Source of the DNA: Ustulina deusta
Lineage: Eukaryota > Ascomycota > Sordariomycetes > Xylariales > Xylariaceae
Assembly: GCA_023159155.1 (NCBI GenBank)
Contig: JAJNNX010000064.1
Coordinates: 7,501 to 71,500, forward strand
Reading direction: 5' to 3'
DNA: 64,000 bases
In this document: piece after piece, positions 30,283 to 38,032 of the stretch
Layout of the letters: each line of letters begins with the position of its first letter
Position numbering within the stretch: the first letter of the stretch is position 1
Notes under the pieces: model-generated
Told to the model about the DNA's origin: nothing
Databases searched by the model: none
What the model saw: the letters and a program-made list of their open reading frames with translations, nothing else
Program-made: the position numbers and the translations under genes

Positions 30283-30516
30283 TATTACAATTAGTTAAGT
30301 AAAGCTTCTATAGCTAGTTTATTAATACTATAAACAAAAATTCTAAACTAAAAAAGAAAAAAAAAAGAAAAAAAATCAAAGTTTACAAAGTAAGTAGATA
30401 TAAACTCTATATGTATAGCTATAAAGTTAGGTTGGTCCGTACGCAGACTTCCTATTTTATCGCCATATAGGTCTAAAGTCCTTACAGGTCTCGCCAAGAC
30501 TGTACTAACCGTCACA
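30283..30516 (-). repeat. 5' LTR of Gypsy D (234 bp)
   Basis: It begins TATTACAATTAG and ends CCGTCACA on the plus strand. It differs from the partner LTR mainly by transitions. Confidence 0.9.
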
Positions 30517-31519
30517 CTTAGTTAAAGTTATAATAAACTACTAATAAAGCTTAGATTATTTTAGTAATATTATTAAATAGTTTTTTAGTTAAATAAAAGC
30601 ATATTTTTACTAATTTTTTAGTACGTTTTTCTAACTAGCTTATAATATACTAAAATTAGCTATTTTTAGTTTAAAATATAATAATATTTTTATTTAGCTT
30701 TTTTATTAGTTTATAAACCTAGTTATTAAATAAAGCTTTGTTTTTTGTAAACTTGCTAGGATTAGTTCTTTATACTTTAGCTTTTTTAATATAAATAAGG
30801 TTTAAAGCGCTAAAAAATAAACTAATAAAACAGAAAATAAATAAAGCAATAAAGCTAAAAAGTTTAAAATTAATATTTTTAAATATGCTTTTTATTATTA
30901 AATTATAGTTATTTTTTAAAAGTACTAAAGTAAGCATATTAAAAAATTAGTGCTTTACTTTTTTTATTTATTAAAAAAATTCTGTTAGAACTAATATAAA
31001 ATTGCAGGCTTATATAGCTGCAATATTTAGTGCTATATTTCTAAGTATATTACTTATTTTAAGTTGTTCTAGTTTTAGTTTAGATTTTGTTTTTTTAAGT
31101 TTTAACTTTTTGTTTTTTTTAGATTTTTTTTTAAATATTAGTTTGCTTAAAGCGTTTATAAAAAAATTTAATGTTTAAATTTTTTTTTTTTTATAAAAAA
31201 AAATATTTTAGGATTATTTAATAATAAAAGGCTAGCTATACTTAAAAATTAAAATTGTTCTAATTATTTAAAAACTAGAAATAAAATAAAAGTATTTAAA
31301 GTTAGGTTTTTTGCAGGTTATTAGCTTTTAGGTAGTATAAAAGTTAAAAGTTTTATTAAAATTATATTAAAGTTAGATTTATATTATAAAATATATAATT
31401 TTTTATATTAAGCATACAACTAAAAAAAAAAATTTATTTATATTTTATTAACTATAGCAAAATAAAAAATATATATTTATTAAACGTTTATTAATAAATA
31501 ATTAGTAAGCTTAAAGTAG

Positions 31520-31773
31520 TATTATAATTAATTAAGTAAAGCTTTTATAGCTAGTTTATTAATACTATAAACAAAGATTCTAAGCTAAAAAAAAAAAAAA
31601 AAAAAAAAAAGTTAGAGTTTATAGAGTGGGTAGATATAGACTTTATATGTGTAGCTGCAGAGTTAGGTTGGTCCGTGCGTAGACTTTCTATTTTATTGCT
31701 ATATAGGTCTAGAGTCCTTGCAGGTCTTGCTAAAACTGTACCCAAGACTATACAGACTATAATGACCGTCACA
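31520..31773 (-). repeat. 5' LTR of Gypsy C (254 bp)
   Basis: It is longer than the other family LTRs because of the ~20-bp extra segment near its GTCACA end, shared only with 5844-6065. Open frames crossing it are LTR sequence, not genes. Confidence 0.9.
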
Positions 31774-32071
31774 CAAAATAAAAAATATATATTTATTAAA
31801 TATTTATTAATAAATAATTAATAAGTTTAAAGTAATATTATAATTAGTTAAGTAAAGCTTTTATAGCTAGTTTATTAATATTATAAATAAAGATTTTAAA
31901 TTAAAAAAAAAAAAAAAAAGGAAAGAAGTTAAAGTTTATAAGGTGAGTAGATATGGACTCTGTGTGTGTGGCTGCAGAGTTATGGGTTGGTCCGTGCGTA
32001 GACTTCTTATTTTATTGCCATGTGGGTCTGGAGTCCTTGCGGGTCTTGCCAAGACTGTACTGACTGTCATA
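31774..32071 (-). mobile_element. 5' end of Gypsy element H: 62 bp internal sequence plus LTR
   Basis: Immediately after the C LTR the sequence repeats the family internal region that normally abuts the 5' LTR (31774-31835), then a further LTR (31836-32071). The simplest reading is that C inserted just inside the 5' end of an older minus-strand copy, H, whose body continues left of the window. This predicts a copy of CAAAA beyond the left side of C. The second half of this LTR is markedly less mutated than other copies. Confidence 0.75.
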
Positions 32072-32244
32072 GTTGGTCCATACATAGACTTCTTATTTTA
32101 TTGCTATATAGGTCTGGAGTCCTTGCAGGTCTTGCCAAGACTGTACTAACCGTTATAGGTTGGTCCGTGCGTAGACTTCCTATTTTATTGCTATATAGGT
32201 CTAAAGTTTTTGCAGGTCTTGCTAAGACTATACTAACTATTATA
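31986..32244. repeat. Three tandem ~86-bp copies of the LTR terminal segment
   Basis: The last 86 bp of the H LTR (from GTTGGTCC to GTCATA, 31986-32071) is followed by two more copies of the same segment (32072-32158 and 32159-32244). The copies diverge mainly by transitions, with the third the most mutated. Other LTRs in the window have only one such segment. The array forms the junction with the gene island. Confidence 0.88.
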
Positions 32245-33167
32245 AGTTAGAATTATTTTAAACTTTTTTTAAAATAATACTTTATATATAAATGCCTAGT
32301 TATTAAGTTTATTTAACTAGTACTAATGTTTTAGCGCTTATATTTATATCCACCCAGTAGAGATAAAAGTAGCCACTAGTTGTATAGATCACAGGGGCAG
32401 TAGTCATGTTATCAGGCCCCTCACGGAAAGTTATGTCTTGAAGCCCATATGTCTGATAGACGAGAGCTGGCTAGAGGTTCTCGTTGATACTAGGTTCTTA
32501 ACCCAGTGCAAAGTGAAGCACCCCAGGTCCTTTCTTGTGCAGCTGCCATGCAGAGAAGATCGGTGTGGACGCAGCCACCAGGGATCAGGGTTGCATACAC
32601 TCATGCAGCGAGATCGGCAAGGTTCTGGGTAGCGTGACAGGAAGCTACCTAACGTGGCTGATGACGACTTCGACGTCCACTCAATGAACGAGTTTTAGAC
32701 GTGTGGTAGATAGACAGAGGCTAGGTATGCACATCAAGGCATAAATGGCGTAAACTCTCCAACCAATCCCTGGCTGCTGAAGTGCGAACTTGTTTCTTTT
32801 GATGTTTGGATGAAACCACTGAAGCGGTAGTGTGTATCTTTCTGGGTTGAAATGAAATCGATAATACTCCAGCTTTTTCTAATTGTATGGATGTGCTGCC
32901 TCCCTTACGCAGTAGGTACAAATTACAACTTATAGGTACTACCAGGGCTGTGCCGAGGACCAGATACCGCAGAGACACACTAGACTACTATAGGCATAAA
33001 TTCGGCCGATTGCGAAGAACAGCGCTCATCTAGGAAAGGAGCTATGGACAGAGTTCATTGTGGCCTGTCGTCAGTGTCGTCATTGTGGCCCGCCCGTTAA
33101 GTGGAGTGGTGTGAACTACACTAGTCCAGGGTTAGGTAGGTACTTACCCAGGGAGGAGTCTACACAT
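32245..33167. other. Left border of gene island, no gene recognised
   Basis: The first ~95 bp (32245-32340) is AT-rich but not recognisably LTR; composition then switches to normal. Open frames at 32438-32632 (+) and 32721-32978 (-) have no recognisable domain and no supporting features, so they are not called. A TAGGTAGGTA-type motif occurs at about 33135-33144. Confidence 0.6.
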
Positions 33168-33568
33168 AAACTGAGAGTAGCCCACCCCTATTGACCTGAG
33201 GGTACCCGTGCTTTTTTTAAGTACTAAGTGCTCCACAGAGTACTTTTCGCACAATCGATTAGAAACGCATGTTTAAATACATAGAACGTTTACAGCTAAG
33301 TTAATACATATAATGTATTTTATACAACAAGTGAAAAAAATACTCCAAGGTAAGTTGTTATTTTTAAAAAAGGAAAAGAGTAAACATACTACAGGTAGGT
33401 ATATAATTACCTTAAGTAACCAAGGTTATGTATAAAATTTTATACAAATTATGTAAATTATAAATATATATTTAAAGGTATATTCTAATCGATTGTATGA
33501 AAAGTACTCTGGTACATAAAAAAAGCACGGGTACCCTCAGGTCAACAGGGGTGGGCTACCCTCAGTTT
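33168..33568. repeat. Foldback/MITE-like element with long inverted repeats
   Basis: The left arm (33168-33264) and right arm (33483-33568) are inverted copies. The outer ~50 bp, from AAACTGAG through TAGCCCACCCC, TTGACCTGAGGGTACCCGTG and a run of T, match almost perfectly, with only one or two mismatches. Further in, both arms share AGAGTACTTTT and CAATCGATTAGAA; the left arm has about 11 extra bases between these blocks. The inner, AT-rich 220 bp also shows weaker self-complementarity. There is no coding capacity. A non-autonomous DNA transposon fits best, although clear target-site duplications were not identified. Confidence 0.8.
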
Positions 33569-34036
33569 GTCTGATTACTCCCCAGGGAGGATCTGTTTTG
33601 AACTTTCTTCGTACATGACTGGGTACGCTCTGTCTTTGTCGGTCTTGATCTTGTCGCATTGGCCATCCATTGTACACTACATAATACTCGAACCACTTGC
33701 GGCCACGGGCTCAGAACGAACAGAAACCCTGAATCTGAAAGAGACTGTTGAATATTCGAGTCAGCACAAAGCGGGAATCCAGCCTGAGACAATCCACGCC
33801 TCCTCGTCACCATCCAGCATCGGTCTTCGGTGTAACAGGATCGTTGAATACGTCTCCCCTCATCGCCGTCTCGGAACAATTTTTTTGTTGCCTGATCAAA
33901 CCCCTCAATCGGAGCCTTTGATCCCCCCAGACGGGGAAAGATATTCGACGACTATATCTGTTGACTCTCGACTCAGCATCGCCGACTCGATCCCGACCCT
34001 GCCAATTCTAGTCTGCAAGAACAGATCGTCATCGAA
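33569..34036. promoter_or_regulatory. Upstream region and 5' leader of the SUR7-family gene
   Basis: This is 468 bp of normal composition between the foldback element and the ATG. A frame open through it (33567-34190) is out of phase with the gene and lacks recognisable features. No clear TATA box was identified. Confidence 0.4.
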
Positions 34037-34852
34037 ATGGCGCGATCAAGTAAGCCCTATTCACCTGCGCGTTCCACCCGCTCAACTAACAACCCCCTCT
34101 CGTTCCCAGATGTTGCTCTCGCGCCGCTCTCCCTCGTCTTCCTCGCTGGTGCGACCGTGCTCCTGTTTTTCGTCGTTCTGTCCGGCATAACGCGAACATC
34201 GCCGCTGCGCCAGACATATTTCCTATCCGCCGACACGTCGGATATCACCGGGGCACGCTCGATCTCGCAATGGACGTACTTCCGCATCTGCGGCGAGGGG
34301 AACATGGACTGCAGCCGTGCTTGGCCCGACCCCCCGGTCGGATGGGCTTGGTCGGGGAACCCGGGAGGCGCTAACCTACCAGAACGTCTCATCGGGTCGT
34401 ACGGAGGCCACACGACGAGCTACTCATACTTCTACTTGTGGCGATTCGGCTGGGTGTTCTACCTGCTCTCGCTATTCTTCACCATCGTAGCCTTCTTCAC
34501 AGGCTTCGTGGCCTGCTTCGGACGCCTGGGTTCCGCAATTGCCGGGACCATGTCATCTGTCGCGCTCCTTTTCCACACAGTCGCCGCATCTCTCATGACG
34601 GCCACCTTCGTCAGAATGCGCGACCAATTCAACGCCGTGGGTCGCGACGCGCAAATCGGTCAGTACGCCTTCGGTTTCACCTGGGGAGCATGGGCCGCGC
34701 TCTTCATCGCCACCGTGCTTTTCTGCGTCGGTATTCGCAGTAAGAGAGATAACTTCGCCACTGGCGGTTCGCGCTGGGGCCGTAAGAGGAGCGCGCGCAG
34801 CCGACGAAGCTACGATATGACCAACCATCGAGTCAAGGCAGACTATGCCTAA
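34037..34852 (+). CDS. SUR7/PalI-family four-transmembrane protein
   Basis: The gene probably encodes an integral plasma-membrane protein of the SUR7/PalI (claudin-like) family, which in fungi act at eisosomes, in cell-wall stress or in pH sensing. An intron at 34050-34109 (GTAAGC donor, CTAAC branch site, CCCAG acceptor) gives 251 aa. After splicing the N-terminus runs straight into the first membrane segment (about residues 6-30). An extracellular loop follows with the family's W-C-C pattern (W59, C65, C72), then three more membrane segments (about 118-141, 147-171, 192-213). The cytoplasmic tail is Arg/Ser-rich (214-251). The intron is 60 bp without a stop, so retention would give a 271-aa form with 20 extra residues near the N-terminus. 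It faces pbs2 tail to tail. The family is well supported; the subfamily (Sur7, Pun1 or other) is not resolved. Confidence 0.85.
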   Translation: MARSSKPYSPARSTRSTNNPLSFPDVALAPLSLVFLAGATVLLFFVVLSGITRTSPLRQTYFLSADTSDITGARSISQWTYFRICGEGNMDCSRAWPDPPVGWAWSGNPGGANLPERLIGSYGGHTTSYSYFYLWRFGWVFYLLSLFFTIVAFFTGFVACFGRLGSAIAGTMSSVALLFHTVAASLMTATFVRMRDQFNAVGRDAQIGQYAFGFTWGAWAALFIATVLFCVGIRSKRDNFATGGSRWGRKRSARSRRSYDMTNHRVKADYA

Positions 34853-36002
34853 GCGTGCTTCGAGCGAATTACGTCCCGATCGTCAAATGCCTTCTGATGG
34901 ACTCTATTATCAAGGACGCCCTTCATCTGATGAACAGAATTATCAAGAGGCGGGCAATTAGCATAACGACAACTGGGGATGAGAAAGGGGGGACTGAGAT
35001 GTAATGATGATGATAATATTAATGTTCCCTATTTAATTAGAACGGCAATCATATGATACCTGTGAAAGCGAGGATATGCCCCAGGCGATCGCTACCTACC
35101 TACTAGATAGGCCAGAGATAAATAAACATTCAACGAATAATAGAACTCAGGTGCAATTTGTGAGGCTAAGTTATGCAGTTTGGCAACTACCGAGGACATC
35201 TACTGGGATCAGCATTCGAGTAGGTATGTAACTTCAGAGCACTACACGAATAGTTCTAGAACAATCTCGAAATATAGCTTGCGTCACAATTCGATTTCAG
35301 GGTACCCCGAGAGATGGGGTTCCATCTCCTACGTCCCCTAGGCAATGGAGAGATGACGAATCTAATATGACTTGCTCACTGTAATGTACCTACACTACTA
35401 TTCGGCTCTACCTCCACCAAGCTGAACAATGCCGGGTCATGTTGTCAACGCTGCCGCGGTACAAGTGTATTACCTAATCTCTCTTCTCGCAAGCATCGAC
35501 AAAATCGGAATAACAGAACAGTGAAGAGATGAGGCGTCTTTTGGCCTCTCGTCTCAATCTACGAGAGATTAATCTTGGAAGCCGTCTTCTGCGCGTCCGC
35601 AAACCTTCCCTTTCTCTCTCCCTTTGCTTCCTTCCCTTCCTCCTTTCTACCTGCGATCGTGTGTTTCCCGTTTGTGTGCACATCTAATGTTTTTCCAGCC
35701 TCCCGAAATACGTGTATAGGGATCAGCCAATCAACCCACCCCGTCCATGCCCAAACTAGTCAAAGAAGGAGGAAAAACAATATTAATGTTCATGTTCTGT
35801 ATTGAAAGCAACAACAAAAGGAACTCGTGTACGCCACGCAAATGCAATGAATCGGAGCTTCGTCCAAAAGAAATGAGCGGAGAACCCGCCCCCAAGAACG
35901 CGCGTATAGCTTTCGCATTCGCATGCACCCAGTGCTCCCTCCCTTCCTGGAGAGTAGAATGAAGTGTAGAAGTATAGAAATGCAAATGTGCTGCGTTGAA
36001 AT
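34853..36002. other. Convergent intergenic region (3' UTRs), no gene recognised
   Basis: 1.15 kb lies between the ends of the SUR7-family gene and pbs2 and should hold both 3' UTRs. Several short frames on both strands overlap each other and none shows a domain. A CCTACCTAC motif occurs at about 35093-35104. Confidence 0.5.
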
Positions 36003-38032
36003 CTAGCTTGCAATGGAGGGGCTATTTAAGGAGGTAGCCACTGCATCTAGTTGTGCGGTATGGAGAGCTGGTTTCCCATCTGCTTCGCCATATTGCCCAC
36101 TCGCTTTTTTCTCCAATATTTCCTTAACCCATGCCGCAACTTCAGCATCCTCAGTGCCTGAATGGCTTATATCGACGCTTTCAGCGGCACCAGCGACGGC
36201 TTCGGTGCTGGCATCATTTTCCTGAGCTTCTTCATCTTCTTCTGTGATTGTTTCGGGCTTGGATAGCCCCTTAAGCCACTCGGATGCCAACAACGCTTGG
36301 TAGTTTGGCCTCAATTTTGGCACTTTATTGAGGCATCCGTTAACAAATGTGCGTGCTATTTGAGAGTACGTGGCCGGGAGATCAGGTGGGTCGCCGTCGA
36401 CGATAGCCTAGGAGGTATATATTAGCTTAACTTGCTTCAATGACGACAATGACGGTGGCTTACAGTGAGTTGACTGAAAATCGTCGATGACACATCAGGA
36501 GGGTATGGGTATTTACCCATACCGCACTCAATGATCGTCAACCCTAAGCTCCATATGTCACTTTGTACGCTGTATGTGCCGTCCGAAGCGCCCGACTGCA
36601 TGAAAGCGCCGCCAGAAATGCGCTCAGGAGCCATGTAACTTTGACATCCGATGTTGGTTTTGGCAATGCTGGCAACAAGGTTACCGCTCACCCCAAAGTC
36701 ACAGATCTTGACTTGGCCCCGTGTATTTATGAGAATGTTTGTGGGCTTTACGTCTCTGTGTATGATACTATGTTTTTCCTTTAGTTCCTTCAATCCCATA
36801 ATCGTGCTATACGTAATCTTGCGGAGAATGTTCTCGGGTATCCCTCCTGAGTAGAGCTTGTCGATGGAGCCTCCATCCATGTACTCTATGCACATATAAA
36901 CGGCACTTTCCTGGAAGAATGCACCGTAGAAATCGATTACATATGGCGATGCACATTCGTGGAGGATTACCAGCTCTTTAACGATAGTTGTAAGCTTAGC
37001 CTCGTCAAGTTCCAGCTGCATCTCCTTCATGGCCATAATCATGCCCGTATTTCTGCCAGACTTCCTGTCGAGGGCCGACTCGAGCTTGTCGCTAGCTGTA
37101 CTGGAGAGTCTTGGAAGAGAAGGCGTTTTCGAGCTGGCCAGTCCGGGGCCGAATCGCGGAACACGGGGTTTCGTATGCCGAACTTTGTAGACAGTGCCGT
37201 AGTTCCCCTTCCCTAACTCGTCTAATTTCTCAACCTCATCAAGCGATATCCGAAAGACCGAACCGTCGGAAAAATCAACTCCCTTATTCGTAATGATAGC
37301 CTTGCCCTTGAATGTTAGGTAGCCCTTTTCCGCGTCGATGTATTCTTCAAATTGCTTCAATTGGGAGACATGGCCATTACCGTTTTGCATCACGGGTTGT
37401 TGGCCCAATCCTGAAGATACAGGAGGCGCTGGTGAAGGGCCGCCATTCATATCTCCGAGTTTAAGTCCAAAACGCCTCTTGCCGGCTAAGCCACCACTCC
37501 CCATTGAGCCTGTATTGATAGCGGGTGCTGAACGGTGGAAAGATGGGGCGCCAGGTCGTTGAAGGCCTCCGGGCAGCCGTATGTTGCTAGGTATTCCACC
37601 CATGACGGGGCCGGCTGGGGACATGCCCGAAGGCGAGGCTGAACTGGGGGATGCGGCGTGTGGGCCTAGGGTAGAGCTACCCTGGCGGGACAAATGAAAT
37701 GCCCTCATCTTGGCACTGAGATCTTCTGGTAGGCGACCGCTCGAAGAGTGAGGCCCGGCGCCAGGACGTCTTGCGTTGGAAAGAACGCCCAGGGGTGTGG
37801 AGGTAACGGACATGGGGTGCGTGGAGTTCTGGGGGTCGGATATAGAGCGGAGAGAGGGCATTCTCTTGGGGGGATCTGCTGATACTTCATCAGGTGTGTC
37901 GAGAGGGGTGCTGGCCCCCGACGAATCCGGTGAACCGAATGATGCCGGGCTGCCCATAAGCTGGTCGATGTGATCGGGAGCCAGCTCATCTGGTGTGTTC
38001 GGCTCTCTGCCGAGTCCGGTTCCGCCCAACAT
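36003..38032 (-). CDS. pbs2: MAP kinase kinase of the HOG pathway, Pbs2 orthologue
   Basis: Pbs2 is the dual-specificity kinase that phosphorylates the Hog1-type MAPK in osmotic and oxidative stress signalling, downstream of the two-component/Ssk2 module. Exon 1 is 38032-36464 and exon 2 is 36407-36003, with one 56-bp intron (36408-36463). The product is 657 aa. Residues 1-~250 are a low-complexity Ser/Pro/Gly-rich region. The kinase domain has the glycine loop GKGNYG (274-279), the VAIK-type lysine K336, HRD (425-427), DFG (445-447), the activation-loop sites S455 and T459 in SIAKTNIG, and APE (468-470). The NLVAS-AKTNIGCQSYMAPERI context distinguishes Pbs2 from Mkk1/2 and Ste7 types. A ~40-residue insert sits between the glycine loop and K336. 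The ATG at 38030-38032 is the first in frame; an upstream GTG at 38059 is not a fungal start. All catalytic residues are intact. Confidence 0.95.

Larger units (their letters stand above)
24417..30516 (-). mobile_element. Gypsy element D, uninterrupted full-length copy (6.1 kb)
   Basis: D is a minus-strand copy of the same family as A and C with LTRs at 24417-24651 (3') and 30283-30516 (5'). On both sides lies CTTAG (24412-24416 and 30517-30521), a perfect 5-bp target duplication inside the gag of C. Read on the minus strand the order is gag, CCHC (about 28.8 kb), protease, RT, RNase H, INT, then polypurine tract (complement of CTACCCCTTTCC at 24652). Stops are scattered throughout. Confidence 0.92.
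5844..31773 (-). mobile_element. Gypsy element C, three insertions inside it
   Basis: C is a minus-strand 6.1-kb Gypsy element whose own sequence is split into 5844-9499, 23223-24416 and 30522-31773. The pieces sum to about 6.1 kb, the same length as copies A and D. Its 3' end (LTR 5844-6065, polypurine tract just inside) and RT-RNase H-INT are in the first piece. Protease, CCHC and part of gag are in the second. The rest of gag and the 5' LTR are in the third. Both LTRs carry a ~20-bp internal extra segment (about 6032-6052 and 31739-31760) absent from all other LTRs in the window, which pairs them as one element. It is fully inactivated by RIP. Confidence 0.85.

Noticed and set aside
31551..32250. 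Several small frames at 31551-32250
   Set aside because: They are translations of LTR sequence and of the tandem 86-bp LTR segments.
33567..34190. 207-codon open frame overlapping the SUR7-family start
   Set aside because: It is out of frame with the recognisable membrane protein, has no domain, and overlaps the well-supported intron and exon 2.
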